Shown: positions 29,367 to 39,744, counted from the stretch's first letter. The stretch is DNA of 64,000 nucleotides from Planctomycetota bacterium (GCA_003669585.1 QWOQ01000003.1:90945-154944); one strand, 5' to 3'. Notes: generated by a model from the letters alone, not told the origin. A program made the numbers and translations.

Positions 29367-30833
29367 ATGCGTCATCTGCCTGTTCACTGGTCGGAAGGAA
29401 TGTTCCTTCGCCCACATCAATTTCAGTCGATGGAACGGCACTGGTCGGAGTGTCTCGCGTTTTCGGGCATGGCGGACGATCCATTCAACTACGGAATCGT
29501 GAGACTGGAAATAGATCCGTCGGCGCTTGCGAATCATCAGATTGAACTGCGCAGTTGCCAAGCAAGGTTTCGAGACGGAACGCTCGTCTGCTTGGAGCCT
29601 GGCGAAGAACCAGATCGAGTGGATCTCAAGAATGCAACCGGCAGCCTTGCAAAGCTTTCGACGGCTCTGGGCGACGCATTGCAAACGGTTGATACGTTAC
29701 GGGTCTATCTTGCAGTGCCGCGATACAATCCGTCGGGGGGAAATATTTCACCTCCTGTTCCGTTGGATCGCAGTCGTTCGACTATCGTGCGACAGTCGCT
29801 TCAAGATGACACGGCCGGTGGCAACGACCAAGAAGTTGAGTTTCGCCGGCTCAATGTTGCGATCAAATTATCGACAGAAGATCTTTCAGGCTTCGAACTG
29901 TTGCCGATTGCGCAGATCCGTCGTGCCGGAAATCGCGAATCGGCGCCAGAAATCGACATCAATTATTTCCCGCCAATGCTCGCTGTGGATGCGTGGACTC
30001 CACTTGGAAGCGGGGTTGTGCGCAGCGTCTACGACTTGGTGAGCCGCAAGATCGAGGTGCTTGCCGACCAAGCCGTGAGCAGGCAAGTCGGCTTTTCGAG
30101 TTCCGAGCCTGGAGATCTCGATCGATTGATGATGCTCTCAAAGATGCTCGAATCACAGGCCGTGCTGCGAGTTCTGGCGTTTGCCAAAGGCATTCATCCT
30201 CGAGAGGCGTATGCCGAACTGTGCCGTGTGGCGGGCCAACTCGCGGTGTTCGAACCAGAGCGACGGCTCGAAGAACTTCCTCTCTACGACCACGACGATC
30301 TTGCAACCATCTTCCATTTTATAAAAAACAAAATCGAGAGCATGCTCGCCCGAATTGCGGCGATGGAATTTGAACAGCGGTATTTTGTCGGCACTGGTCC
30401 GTCGATTCTTTCTGTGACGCTCGATCCAAAATGGCTGCAATCCAACTGGCAGACCTATGTGGGAGTGTTGCGAGGCGATATTCCAGAGGAGGAATGCCAA
30501 CGATTGCTTACGGGCAACAGCCATCTCGACTGGAAGCTCGGCAGTGCCGACGAAGTAGACCGTTTGTTTCGAATGGGCGTGCCGGGACTTGATCTGTTTC
30601 CGCTGGATCGTCCACCGCAGGCGGTGCCTGCCAAAAGCGGTTGGCAGTATTACCGAATCGGAACCGACAGCCCCGCGTACAAGGCTGTGCAGTTGAGCCA
30701 GACGCTCGGGATTCGCGTCCGCGATTCTGCAATTCTCAATGCAGAGCAACTTGTCGGCCGACGACGCATCGAGGTTTCCTACGAGGGACGAGTGGCTGCT
30801 CTGGAGTTTGCGTTGTTCGTTGTTCCAAAGTGA
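29367..30833 (+). CDS. tssK: T6SS baseplate protein TssK
   Basis: The 488-residue protein opens with the TssK signature HWSEGMFLRPHQFQ and continues with the shell and head domain pattern (PPMLAVDAW, then the PGLDLFPLDRPPQAVP region near residue 410 and KSGWQYYRI). TssK trimers connect the baseplate to the TssL/TssM membrane complex. I take the ATG at 29367; a TTG at 29346 adds seven residues. It is the first gene of the rightward T6SS unit (impJ in the imp nomenclature), followed after 24 bases by tssL. Confidence 0.95.
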   Translation: MRHLPVHWSEGMFLRPHQFQSMERHWSECLAFSGMADDPFNYGIVRLEIDPSALANHQIELRSCQARFRDGTLVCLEPGEEPDRVDLKNATGSLAKLSTALGDALQTVDTLRVYLAVPRYNPSGGNISPPVPLDRSRSTIVRQSLQDDTAGGNDQEVEFRRLNVAIKLSTEDLSGFELLPIAQIRRAGNRESAPEIDINYFPPMLAVDAWTPLGSGVVRSVYDLVSRKIEVLADQAVSRQVGFSSSEPGDLDRLMMLSKMLESQAVLRVLAFAKGIHPREAYAELCRVAGQLAVFEPERRLEELPLYDHDDLATIFHFIKNKIESMLARIAAMEFEQRYFVGTGPSILSVTLDPKWLQSNWQTYVGVLRGDIPEEECQRLLTGNSHLDWKLGSADEVDRLFRMGVPGLDLFPLDRPPQAVPAKSGWQYYRIGTDSPAYKAVQLSQTLGIRVRDSAILNAEQLVGRRRIEVSYEGRVAALEFALFVVPK

Positions 30834-30857
30834 TGTAACAACCCAGAGCACCCCATC

Positions 30858-31478
30858 ATGACCTCCGATTTTACCGCCGCAGTTGTCCCCGTTTTTCTCG
30901 AAGCACTCGATCTTTTTGATCGCGCCGAAAAAAATAAAACTGGCCCCGTTGAAGTGGAGCGAGCCACATTGCGTGCCGCGTTTGATCGAGCCGCGGCAAA
31001 AATGCGAGGGCCTCGCCTTCCGGAATGGGAGCTGGCCAGCTATGCGATTGCGGCGATGGTGGACGAGATTTTGATTGTCGACATGCCGTGGAGCGGTCAG
31101 GCGTGGTGGGAAAACCATGCCTTGGAAGTGGAGCTTTTTGGCATGCGCAGACGGGCAACTGAGTTTTACGATCGAGCCGAAAAGGCGGCAGCACTTCCAG
31201 TGCGGGATGCGAGTACCATTTTTGTGTCGGCGGTGCTCGTCGGCTTTCGAGGAATGCTCCGGGACCGTCCCGATCCACTTGAAAAGTGGCTCGGAGCAAA
31301 TGCTCAAAGACTCCAGCTCGGTTTCGGCCGAGGTAATGTGATTGCATCGGCTCCCGAGCTTCCCGGGGCGCCGCCCTTGTGGGGCAAGAGCAAGCTTGTC
31401 TGGCAAAGCCTTGCGACCACGGTGCTCACCGCTATTTTAATCGTGATGGTGTGGGTCTCGCTCCAAGTCATTTCGTGA
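30858..31478 (+). CDS. tssL: T6SS membrane protein TssL (DotU/IcmH family)
   Basis: The 206-residue protein has the DotU helical hook: FDRAAAKMRGPRLPEWELAS, the YAIAAMVDEILIVDMPW block, WWENHALEVELFG, and FVSAVLVGFRGMLRD. A single C-terminal span (LATTVLTAILIVMVWVSLQV) anchors the cytoplasmic domain in the inner membrane. No peptidoglycan-binding extension follows the span, so it is the short type. It lies between tssK and tssM, the order impJ-K-L. Confidence 0.93.
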   Translation: MTSDFTAAVVPVFLEALDLFDRAEKNKTGPVEVERATLRAAFDRAAAKMRGPRLPEWELASYAIAAMVDEILIVDMPWSGQAWWENHALEVELFGMRRRATEFYDRAEKAAALPVRDASTIFVSAVLVGFRGMLRDRPDPLEKWLGANAQRLQLGFGRGNVIASAPELPGAPPLWGKSKLVWQSLATTVLTAILIVMVWVSLQVIS

Positions 31479-31612
31479 ACTGTATGACAGACAATTGTTA
31501 GAACACCCTTAGTATTTTTCAAAAAGCCTTTTCGAGTGTGCGTAGCGTGCGGTTCTTGACACAGTGTCCTTCGTAAAGACTCTGAGAAGACCACATCGCG
31601 ATTAGAAAATAG

Positions 31613-33025
31613 ATGGTGTTTATGGATTGGCTACTCAAATTATTAGCGATACCATGGAATGGATGCGCGCAATTTTATCGCGGCTTCTTGGCCTCCTCGC
31701 TCTCGGCTCGTATCGCATGGACGGTGGCGATCTTTCAGCTGTTTGTAGTTGTGTTGGCTTTTTTGATGGTGCTTCTGTTGGGGCAGGCCTCCATTTTTCA
31801 GTCATGGTGGTCTCCCGGCAAGGCAATTATTCTTTTTGTGCTCCTGCTTGTAGTACCGATACTCGTTTACTATGCCGCAAGACTCTGGCTGGATCGTGGA
31901 GAAAAGTCTCGCTGGGGAGATGTTGAAGCGGCTTGGAATGTGGCTCTTGTAGAGCTTTCTCGGCAGCAGGTGAGTCTCAAGGATGTCCCTCTTTTTCTTT
32001 TGCTTGGCACCGATGGCCAGGAACAAGAGCGAGGCATTCTCCAAAATGCGCCGATCAATTTGACGGTGCTGGCATCCCCGCCGGGCAGTGCGCCGTTGCA
32101 TTTTTCCGGTGGCTCCGAAGGTGTCTTTCTTTGTCTTTCGGGAGTCGGCCAGGCCAGCATTGCCAGCGAAAAGTTGCGCAGCGGCAAAGAAGCATTCGAG
32201 TCGGGAATACAAAGCGATCGATTCGGGCAAGACATACTGACACCAAAAGAACGAGAAGATTCAACCGAGCGGTTAAAATTTGTCTGCGAACTTTTGCAGC
32301 ACGCCCGGGAGCCCCTCGCGCCGATCAACGGAGTATTGGCAGTTGTGCCGCTCGATTTTCGAGCCACGCGCTCAGACGCAACCGGCGCGGTGGCTGTGGC
32401 TATGGGCGAAGACCTGGCGACGATTTCCCTAGCGATTGGACTGCGATTCCCCGTGGTGATAGCGGCCAGCGGATTGGAAATGGAAAGTGCATTTCCAGAT
32501 CTGCTTCAACGCATCGGAAAAGAGGGGTATAAAAAAACGATCGGTCAAATATTCCCGATCAATCTCCCGACGACTCCCGACCAGATGCAAGCGGTGTCCC
32601 AACGAGCCTGCGGCGTGCTCGACGATATGATCGTTACCCAGCTCCTCGATACAAAAAAGCTTGATGATCAACCGGCGGATCGCCATCTCGTTGGAATGGT
32701 GTGTCGGATACGGCTGAATCTCATTCCGCAAATGACCGCGATGCTTGCAAGCGTTTTGAACTCCGCATCCCACGGCGGTGGAGCGATGCTGGCAGGCTGC
32801 TACCTTTTTTCGATCGGTAATACCGCAGCCGGTGGCAATCGCGCTTTTATCGGCGGAATTTTTGATCGACTTCTGGACGTTCAGGGCGATCTCGACTGGA
32901 CGGATGTACGGCTGGCTCAAGATAATTCGAGCTGCCGCGTAGCCAGAATCATGCGAATCCTTGATATCTGCATGCTGGTGAGCATTGCTTGCCTGCTGAT
33001 CGTTATCTGGTGGCGAATGGCGTGA
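31613..33025 (+). CDS. tssM: Short TssM/IcmF N-terminal domain protein
   Basis: The 470-residue product has two N-terminal spans (IAWTVAIFQLFVVVLAFLMV and AIILFVLLLVVPILVYYAAR), a cytoplasmic IcmF-like domain, and a third span at the extreme C-terminus (ICMLVSIACLLIVIW). It ends four residues later. Typical TssM proteins are 1100-1200 residues and place a large periplasmic domain after this third span. The Walker A position reads LLLGTDGQEQERGIL, lacking the usual GKS/T, so nucleotide binding is unlikely. The stop is clean, with no continuing frame in the next 212 bases, so this looks like an evolved short form rather than a break. Identification rests on position, topology and IcmF-like segments. 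Confidence 0.8.
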   Translation: MVFMDWLLKLLAIPWNGCAQFYRGFLASSLSARIAWTVAIFQLFVVVLAFLMVLLLGQASIFQSWWSPGKAIILFVLLLVVPILVYYAARLWLDRGEKSRWGDVEAAWNVALVELSRQQVSLKDVPLFLLLGTDGQEQERGILQNAPINLTVLASPPGSAPLHFSGGSEGVFLCLSGVGQASIASEKLRSGKEAFESGIQSDRFGQDILTPKEREDSTERLKFVCELLQHAREPLAPINGVLAVVPLDFRATRSDATGAVAVAMGEDLATISLAIGLRFPVVIAASGLEMESAFPDLLQRIGKEGYKKTIGQIFPINLPTTPDQMQAVSQRACGVLDDMIVTQLLDTKKLDDQPADRHLVGMVCRIRLNLIPQMTAMLASVLNSASHGGGAMLAGCYLFSIGNTAAGGNRAFIGGIFDRLLDVQGDLDWTDVRLAQDNSSCRVARIMRILDICMLVSIACLLIVIWWRMA

Positions 33026-33237
33026 TAATCATCGGCCGTTGCACAGCCCAATCAGTCGACAGGGCATAGGGATAGATCAAAGCAATAAGAATTGCGGGTT
33101 TTTTTGACCGCCACTGCGGGGCATGTAATAGTAGAAGAACTCTGGATCATTTGTATGCTCTCCAGAGCCTGCAACTTCTGGCTTTGTCGAGCTCTCCCCA
33201 CTGAACCAACACGTTTTTTTCTCATTCGGTTGAACAC

Positions 33238-34380
33238 ATGCCGCTTTCCTTCCAGTTTGACTCGAACCTGTTTCGAACGCCACTGGAGGGAGATCATCCG
33301 TGTGGCATCAACCTCCAAGGCGATGAAACAGCCCGCGCGTTACGGTCATCCCTACGCGATTTGCGAGAAGAAGCCAGGCGAATTGAGCGGCATGCCGACG
33401 ACGGCGATGCATCCGAGGGAGGCTGGCCGGCGGCTGTTGTTATTTGGCGGCAACTGCGAGACAAGTCGCTGGAAGTGCTGGCGAAACAATCGCGAGACAC
33501 AAGCGTCGCATCGCTTTGCATCGAAGCGCTTTCTCGCACCGACGGTTTCGCAGGCTTGGCGGCCGGTTTCGATATGACTCGCGCCATGATCGAAGGCACG
33601 TGGGATCATCTGTATCCAATTCCGGATCCAGAGGATGGCCCTGCAGAGCCGGCCACCATTCTAGAAGAACGCATCATGCCGATTGTGCGACTGGTGGGTC
33701 TCGATTCCGAAGGGCTGATCATCCCGGCGATCCAGCACATCCCGCTCACGTCGGATCGCTCTGGGGATACGCTCGGGCTTTGCCACTGGAAAAGCAGCCT
33801 GGATCTCGCTCATGAAAATGATGCAGAGAAAATCCAACTCGCCGTCTCTCGCGGAGCAGTTTCGCCGGCGCAGTTTAGTCAGGCGGTTCAGTCGACGTCG
33901 CTGGAGTTCCTGAAAGCGACATACCTCGAAATCAAGGCTGCCGAACAGTCGTGGGAGGCGCTTTGCCAGTCGGTCTACGATGCCTCGGCGGGGGCTGGAG
34001 TGGTGCCGGCCTCACCCATTCGCGCCCTGTTTGAAGAGTGCGAAACGGCCATTCGCACATTTGCCCCACAGGCCATTCCTACCGATCCAAAGGCCGAAAG
34101 CAGTCAGCCGGGATTGAGTGGTTCAACTGAAGCGACTGGAGCCGACGGGCCACAGGCGACTCCCGGCGGGCGAGAAGAAGCCTTTCGTCAACTCGAAAGC
34201 ATCGCCGGATTTTTTGATCGCCACGACCCACACAGCCTGATTGCGGCCCAGATTCGCAACGTCGTTCGTTTAGGAAGGCTCCCGAGGGCCGATTATTTCC
34301 GCGAACTGATTACCGACGACTCGGCCCTGAAGTCCCTGTTTAAGTTCGTGGGGATTGATGCACCGCCGCCCTCGTCCTGA
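33238..34380 (+). CDS. tssA: T6SS protein TssA (ImpA family)
   Basis: The 380-residue protein has the ImpA N-terminal domain: the PLEGDHPCGINLQGDE start, WRQLRDKSLEVLAKQSRDT, EALSRTDGFAGLAAGFDMTR, and WDHLYPIPDPEDGPAEP. The C-terminal segment REEAFRQLESIAGFFDRHDP to RNVVRLGRL matches the long TssA type. TssA organises baseplate and sheath assembly in the cytoplasm. It is the first gene of the impA-to-impH block, 212 bases after tssM, so it may have its own promoter. Confidence 0.93.
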   Translation: MPLSFQFDSNLFRTPLEGDHPCGINLQGDETARALRSSLRDLREEARRIERHADDGDASEGGWPAAVVIWRQLRDKSLEVLAKQSRDTSVASLCIEALSRTDGFAGLAAGFDMTRAMIEGTWDHLYPIPDPEDGPAEPATILEERIMPIVRLVGLDSEGLIIPAIQHIPLTSDRSGDTLGLCHWKSSLDLAHENDAEKIQLAVSRGAVSPAQFSQAVQSTSLEFLKATYLEIKAAEQSWEALCQSVYDASAGAGVVPASPIRALFEECETAIRTFAPQAIPTDPKAESSQPGLSGSTEATGADGPQATPGGREEAFRQLESIAGFFDRHDPHSLIAAQIRNVVRLGRLPRADYFRELITDDSALKSLFKFVGIDAPPPSS

Positions 34381-34557
34381 ACGCAATGAGCATCTAATAA
34401 GATCCTCACATTTTAAGAATTGATTTGACAAAGCCTCCGTTTGCTCTACAAAGCAGCATCATAAAAGTATGCAAAGCGCATAAATTCTCCTCAGTTTTTG
34501 TCACATAGTTTTTAAAAATAGTTTGCTCACGTCCCCGTCATTCCTTGGAGATTTCAA

Positions 34558-35112
34558 ATGCCTGAGTCGGTGCATTCAAAACTCACGCGGGTTCGAAAGC
34601 CACGTGTTCACATCACGTATGAAGTTGAAACCGAAGGGGCCGTGGTCGTCAAAGACCTGCCTTTCGTCGTCGGTGTCATGGGTGAATTCTCCGGAAACCC
34701 AACCGAGCCTCTCAAGCCGCTCAAAGATCGAAAGTTTGTTTCGATCGATCGTGACTCGTTCGACGAAGTCATGCGTCGGATGACGCCGGGCGCCGAGATG
34801 AAAGTGGAAAATACGCTCGCCAATGACGGCAGCGAAATGGCAGTGCAGCTCAAGTTTTCGTCGATCGAAGATTTCGAGCCAGCCAAAGTTGTGGAGCAGG
34901 TTGAGCCGCTGCGAAAACTTCTCGACACCCGAAACCGTCTGCGCGAACTCTTGAGCGCAGTGGACCGGGCCGACGGACTCGAATCAGAACTCGAAAAAAT
35001 TCTTCAAAACGATGAGCAACTCAAAAAGCTCGCCGGCGAAATGGGTATTTCAGCCGATGGATCAGGGAAAGAAGCAGCCGGCGGCAGCACGCCGGAAGGA
35101 GGTGCCGCATGA
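34558..35112 (+). CDS. tssB: T6SS contractile sheath small subunit TssB
   Basis: The 184-residue protein shows the TssB pattern: [52 protein letters not shown], and [18 protein letters not shown], then the [14 protein letters not shown] helix. GGAGA lies eight bases before the ATG. The stop overlaps the tssC start by four bases (ATGA), the usual coupling for an equimolar sheath pair. Confidence 0.97.
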   Translation: MPESVHSKLTRVRKPRVHITYEVETEGAVVVKDLPFVVGVMGEFSGNPTEPLKPLKDRKFVSIDRDSFDEVMRRMTPGAEMKVENTLANDGSEMAVQLKFSSIEDFEPAKVVEQVEPLRKLLDTRNRLRELLSAVDRADGLESELEKILQNDEQLKKLAGEMGISADGSGKEAAGGSTPEGGAA

Positions 35113-36617
35113 GTACTGGAGAACAAGCACAAGGCGCACCGGCATCGGCCGCCGCCGCAGCATCCGCAGGGAGCTTGCTCGATCAGATCACGCAACGAAT
35201 GCCTCGCGCCGTCGAGAAGCCTCGTCGTGATGAGCTGATCCGTTCGCTCGTCGAAGAGTCTTTAAAGGGCACGGTAAAGTTTGATAAAAACATTACCCAG
35301 ACAGTGAATCGAGCAATTTCGGCCATCGATGCGGCGCTCTCAAAACAGCTCGCTGCCATCATGCACAATCCGACATTCCAAAAGCTCGAAGGCTCGTGGC
35401 GAGGCTTGCACTATCTGGTTATGAACTCAGAGACGAGTGTGCAACTCAAGCTCCGGGTGCTCAATGTCTCTAAGAGAGAGCTTTTCAAGGACCTTGATAA
35501 AGCCGTTGAGTTTGACCAAAGCCAGGCATTTAAAAAGATTTACGAAGCGGAGTTTGGTTCACCCGGCGGCGAGCCCTACGGAGCTTTGATTGGTGACTAC
35601 GAGTTTACAAACCATCCGGAAGACATCGATCTGCTGACGAAAATGTCGCAGGTTTCCGCTGCAGGTTTTTGTCCATTCCTGTCGGCGGCAGATCCCAAGT
35701 TGCTCGGTCTGGAGAGCTTTACGGAGCTTTCAAAGCCACGCGATTTGGAAAAGATTTTCATGGACGAGTCGTTTGTAAAATGGAGAAGTTTCCGCGATTC
35801 CGAAGACTCCCGTTTTGTAACGCTCACCATGCCGCGAACGCTTTCGCGGTTGCCATTCGGAAAGGACACCAAGCCGGTCGACGAGTTTGACTTCGAAGAA
35901 GTCGACCTCGATGAAAAGGGCAATGCCAAGCCTGTTCCGCACGAAAACTACGCGTGGATGAATGCGGCGTACGTTTTAGGATCCAAGCTCACCGATGCCT
36001 TTGCAAAAACAGGCTGGTGCACGGCGATCCGTGGAGCTGAAAACGGTGGCAAGGTGGAGGGTCTTCCAGCGCACGTCTTCATGGCCGATGACGGCGACAA
36101 GATGCTCAAGTGCCCAACGGAGATTGCCATCACCGACCGCCGCGAGGCGGAGCTTTCCAAGCTCGGTTTCCTGCCGCTGTGCTACTACAAGAACACTGAT
36201 TACGCAGTGTTCTTTGGTTCGCAGACAACGCAAAAGCCCAAGAAGTACGACCGCCCAGAGGCCACGGCAAACGCGGCGATCTCCGCTCGGTTGCCATACA
36301 TGATGGCCACATCGCGAATCGCGCACTTTCTCAAGGTGATTGCTCGCGACAAAATTGGGTCATTTATGGAGCGACAGGATTGCGAAGAATGGTTGCGTCG
36401 TTGGATTGCCAATTACGTCACCACCGATCCACATCCCTCGAGCGACACCAAGGCTCGCTTTCCGCTTGCAGAAGCCTCGATCAAGGTCGAGGAAGTTCCT
36501 GGTGCTCCAGGAAGCTACAACGCAGTGGCTTGGCTGCGGCCTTGGTTGCAGCTCGAAGAACTCACTTCGAGCATGCGAATGGTTGCGAAAATCCCGGCAT
36601 TTGCAAAAGGTGCGTAG
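35109..36617 (+). CDS. tssC: T6SS contractile sheath large subunit TssC
   Basis: The 502-residue protein has standard TssC blocks: [90 protein letters not shown] and DKIGSF. It pairs with TssB to build the contractile tube, which an AAA+ ClpV recycles; no clpV is in the window. Overlap with tssB fixes the start. Confidence 0.97.
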   Translation: MSTGEQAQGAPASAAAAASAGSLLDQITQRMPRAVEKPRRDELIRSLVEESLKGTVKFDKNITQTVNRAISAIDAALSKQLAAIMHNPTFQKLEGSWRGLHYLVMNSETSVQLKLRVLNVSKRELFKDLDKAVEFDQSQAFKKIYEAEFGSPGGEPYGALIGDYEFTNHPEDIDLLTKMSQVSAAGFCPFLSAADPKLLGLESFTELSKPRDLEKIFMDESFVKWRSFRDSEDSRFVTLTMPRTLSRLPFGKDTKPVDEFDFEEVDLDEKGNAKPVPHENYAWMNAAYVLGSKLTDAFAKTGWCTAIRGAENGGKVEGLPAHVFMADDGDKMLKCPTEIAITDRREAELSKLGFLPLCYYKNTDYAVFFGSQTTQKPKKYDRPEATANAAISARLPYMMATSRIAHFLKVIARDKIGSFMERQDCEEWLRRWIANYVTTDPHPSSDTKARFPLAEASIKVEEVPGAPGSYNAVAWLRPWLQLEELTSSMRMVAKIPAFAKGA

Positions 36618-36704
36618 GCACTGCGCAAGGATTCAAAAATTTGAACCTCCGGTTCTTTTGAGTGACTGTGGCGTGATGTTTTCATTAGGTCGACGTGGTG
36701 TTGC

Positions 36705-38333
36705 ATGAACACGATGCCGACTGGGCGTTCAGAACAAGCGGCTTCCGTGTATCAGTCGGACACGGCTGCTCTTGCGTCGCTGGAGAGCCGTCAAGCCGAA
36801 ACGCCTGCAGAGAATACGCAGAGCCTTTTTCGTTTAGCCGAATCGTTTTCGACCGGCAGCGTGGCAGCAGCGTCTCTCTTGGGTGCAACCCATCCAGCCG
36901 ATACGTTACGGGCGTGGGCGGCCGTTCGAGTGGCGGTTGGTGAAAAGCTCTCGACAACAGAATTGGCGACGCGACTCGGCGATGATATCGCCAGTATCGA
37001 CGATGCTATTTCGCTACAACTCGATGCCATTCTTCATCACGCTCGATTTCAGCAAGTAGAGTCTTCCTGGCGAGGGCTTTTCTGGCTGGTCAAACAAGCG
37101 GCCAGCGCCGATGCATCGAGCGAAGGGGCCGGCCGCGTGCAGGTGCGAATGCTCAATGCTTCCAAGCGAGAGCTTGCTCGCGACCGTTCCAGCGCAGTGG
37201 AATTTGATCGTTCGGTGCTGTGGCGAAAAGTCTACGAAGAAGAATTTGGCACAGCCGGCGGCAGTCCTTTTGGGCTTTTGATTGCCGATTATCAATTCAG
37301 TCAGCATCCTGATGACGTGAGCCTGCTCACGGGATTGTCGGAGGTTTCGGCCGCTTCGTTCGCGCCGCTTTTGGCGGCTCCTTCGCCCGATCTGTTGGGC
37401 ATCAATTCCCATGCGGATCTCAATGAGTTTCTGGATCTCAAAACGTTTCAGTCATCCCCAACTTTTGTAAAATGGCGATCGCTGCGGCAGCGGGAAGAGA
37501 GTCGGTTTCTGGGGATGCCGCTGCCGGGCGTGCTCGGTCGTCTGCCGTACGATGGATGGATCGGCAAGCCCGAAGGAAAATTCGCCGCCGAACGCACGTT
37601 TGCTAAACGCGGCTTCCGCTATCGTGAGCAGGTGGACGGTGCCGGCAGTGGACAGCGACTCTGGATCAGTGGGGTCTGGCCGTTTGCAGCCATTGTGCTG
37701 CGGGAATTTGGACGCACGGGATGGTTTGCCGACATTCGCGGTGCCTCTCGCAACTCGGATGGGGGTGGTCTGGTAGAAGATCTTCCCGTCGATGGCTTTG
37801 ATGGTTTTCCGGAAACGTCTGCCATTCGTGGGCCGACGCAGGTGTTTGTCACGCAGGATGCCCAGGAGCAATTAGAAGAAGCGGGACTGATTCCCTTGTG
37901 CGCAACCGGTTCCGATGGCCGGGCTGTCTTTTACTCCAATGCCTCGCTGCATGAACCTGAAAAATTCACGTCCCCTGCGGCAACCGCTAACGCGCGCATC
38001 TCATCGATGCTGCAGTATGTGCTCTGCGCATCCCGCTTTGCCCATTACCTTAAGGTGATCGCCCGAGACAAGGTGGGGTCGTTTGCCGAGACGGCAGAAC
38101 TCGAGCGGTTTCTCAATGAATGGGTCAGTGCCTATGTCACGCCCGACGATCAAGCCTCTGCGGAAGTGCGAGCTCGCCTGCCGCTGAGGGCTGCCCGAGT
38201 GGAAGTTCGACAAGAGCCTGGCTCGGCAGGATCCTACCGGGTGATTATGTGGCTACAGCCCCACTTCCAAATCGATCAAATCGATGCCACACTCAAGCTG
38301 GTAACGACCATCCTTCGGCCAGAAATCAAGTAG
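36705..38333 (+). CDS. Second TssC-like sheath protein (ImpD type)
   Basis: This 542-residue paralog of TssC keeps the same blocks in diverged form: QQVESSWRGLFWLV, YEEEFGTAGGSPFGLLIADY, FSQHPDDVSLLTGLSEVSAA, FVKWRSLRQREESRFLGMPL, MLQYVLCASRFAHYLKVIAR and DKVGSF. It has an extra N-terminal region of about 90 residues. In imp-type clusters impD follows impC at this place. Its role beside the main sheath is not settled; a cap or baseplate-proximal ring is possible. Start at the ATG at 36705, with no strong ribosome site. Confidence 0.92.
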   Translation: MNTMPTGRSEQAASVYQSDTAALASLESRQAETPAENTQSLFRLAESFSTGSVAAASLLGATHPADTLRAWAAVRVAVGEKLSTTELATRLGDDIASIDDAISLQLDAILHHARFQQVESSWRGLFWLVKQAASADASSEGAGRVQVRMLNASKRELARDRSSAVEFDRSVLWRKVYEEEFGTAGGSPFGLLIADYQFSQHPDDVSLLTGLSEVSAASFAPLLAAPSPDLLGINSHADLNEFLDLKTFQSSPTFVKWRSLRQREESRFLGMPLPGVLGRLPYDGWIGKPEGKFAAERTFAKRGFRYREQVDGAGSGQRLWISGVWPFAAIVLREFGRTGWFADIRGASRNSDGGGLVEDLPVDGFDGFPETSAIRGPTQVFVTQDAQEQLEEAGLIPLCATGSDGRAVFYSNASLHEPEKFTSPAATANARISSMLQYVLCASRFAHYLKVIARDKVGSFAETAELERFLNEWVSAYVTPDDQASAEVRARLPLRAARVEVRQEPGSAGSYRVIMWLQPHFQIDQIDATLKLVTTILRPEIK

Positions 38334-38399
38334 CCTTCAACAGTTTTTCGACCTCTCGCGTTCACGCTTTGCACCACCACACACCGGGAAACAAGAGCC

Positions 38400-39203
38400 A
38401 TGGCATCCGCACACGAACTTCTGAAATCTGGAGATTTGCAAGGGGCCGTTACGGCCACGACGGCAAAAGTCAAAGCGTCGCCTTCCGATCTAGAATCGCG
38501 ATGGCTTTTGGCAGAACTACTCGTGCTCTCTGGTGCCGTAGAACGCGCCGATGGCCAACTCGATGCCCTGATGAATCTGGAGCCTCGGTCGGCCGTGGCC
38601 GCCACGCCCTTGCGGCAGTTGCTGCGAGCCGAAACGGCCAGAAGAGAATTTTTTAGCGACGGACGCGTTCCAGAGCTGCTCGACGGTGTGGATGATGCGG
38701 TGCGGGCGCGGTTGGAGGCGTTTGTGCTGCTGCGTGCAGGTGACGTTGCTGGTGCTGCAAAAATCGTGGAGCAGGCAGAAGTGCAACGGCCAGCAATCGC
38801 AGGGCTGATCGGCTCAAAGCCCTTTACAGACTTTCGCGATCTGGATGACATTACCGCTGGAGTTTTTGAGGTGTTGACGCGCACCGGCAAGTATTACTGG
38901 ATTCCGATGAACCGCGTGGAGTTGATCGAGTTCACTCCACCAGAGCGACCGCTCGATCTTTTGTGGAGGCCGGCGCGGATGGTTGTTCGCGACGCATTCG
39001 ATGCTCAGGTTCACCTGCCGGCTGTCTACGGCGGCGGTGCGCTTCGCGGTGAAGACGATGCCTCGCGACTGGGCCGTCGCACCGACTGGATCGGCGCCGA
39101 TGGAGAGGCTGTCGTCGGGGTCGGCCGCCGTCTTTTTGTAGTCGACGGCGAGGAGTCAATCGATATGATGTCGATAGAATCCCTCGAATTTACGCTGGCG
39201 TGA
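38400..39203 (+). CDS. tagJ: T6SS accessory protein TagJ (ImpE/SciE family)
   Basis: The 267-residue protein has TPR-like N-terminal helices (HELLKSGDLQGAVTATTA, ESRWLLAELLVLSGAVERAD) and the ImpE C-terminal half: KPFTDFRDLDDITAGVFEVL, TGKYYWIPMNRVELIEFT, PLDLLWRPARM, and RLGRRTDWI. TagJ binds TssB and affects sheath recycling by ClpV in some systems. It occupies the impE position between the ImpD-type gene and tssE. Confidence 0.9.
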   Translation: MASAHELLKSGDLQGAVTATTAKVKASPSDLESRWLLAELLVLSGAVERADGQLDALMNLEPRSAVAATPLRQLLRAETARREFFSDGRVPELLDGVDDAVRARLEAFVLLRAGDVAGAAKIVEQAEVQRPAIAGLIGSKPFTDFRDLDDITAGVFEVLTRTGKYYWIPMNRVELIEFTPPERPLDLLWRPARMVVRDAFDAQVHLPAVYGGGALRGEDDASRLGRRTDWIGADGEAVVGVGRRLFVVDGEESIDMMSIESLEFTLA

Positions 39204-39240
39204 GCCTTTTGTACCCTTTTTCATCTGTGACGCGTGACGC

Positions 39241-39744
39241 ATGCCATCACCTCTTTCGAACCGCGAGGAACTTCTACCGAGCTTGCTCGATCGCTTGCTC
39301 GACGACCGGCCCGACAAATCTGAGGAGCCGCAGTGGCACGATGGGATGGTCGTGAAAGTGATTAAGCAGAGCTTGCGTCGCGACGTTCAGCAATTGCTCA
39401 ATGCAAACTGCCCTCTGGAAAATGTGCCGGAGCATTTCCAGGAACTGCGTTCGTCGCTGCTCAACTACGGTCTTCCGAGTCTTCAGAGCCTCGAAGTTCG
39501 AGAGGATCACGATCTGACGCATCTCTGCAAGCGCATTGAATTGTTACTGATTGCATTCGAACCACGGCTGGAAAACGTGCGAGTATTTCCCCATGCTGTT
39601 GACCAGCAGCGTCGAGCGATCGACAGGAGCCTTCGATTTATCATTGAGGCCGTGCTCGTCGTCGAGCCGTTGCGAGAGGCAGTGCGGCTCTCGTCATCGT
39701 TTGACACATCGAGTGGCGAATTTTTAGTCGAGGGCGTGGCATGA
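39241..39744 (+). CDS. tssE: T6SS baseplate protein TssE (gp25-like)
   Basis: The 167-residue protein carries the lysozyme-like gp25 domain: SLLDRLLDDRPDKS, VIKQSLRRDVQQLLNANCPL, SSLLNYGLPSL, FEPRLENVRVFP, then a terminal strand region (FIIEAVLVVEPLREAVRLSS). TssE is a wedge component of the baseplate. Its stop overlaps the tssF start by four bases (ATGA). Confidence 0.94.
   Translation: MPSPLSNREELLPSLLDRLLDDRPDKSEEPQWHDGMVVKVIKQSLRRDVQQLLNANCPLENVPEHFQELRSSLLNYGLPSLQSLEVREDHDLTHLCKRIELLLIAFEPRLENVRVFPHAVDQQRRAIDRSLRFIIEAVLVVEPLREAVRLSSSFDTSSGEFLVEGVA

Noticed and set aside
31613..33025. TssM broken by frameshift or nonsense mutation
   Set aside because: The stop is clean just after span 3 and no continuing TssM-like frame exists in the next 212 bases, so a true short form is more likely.
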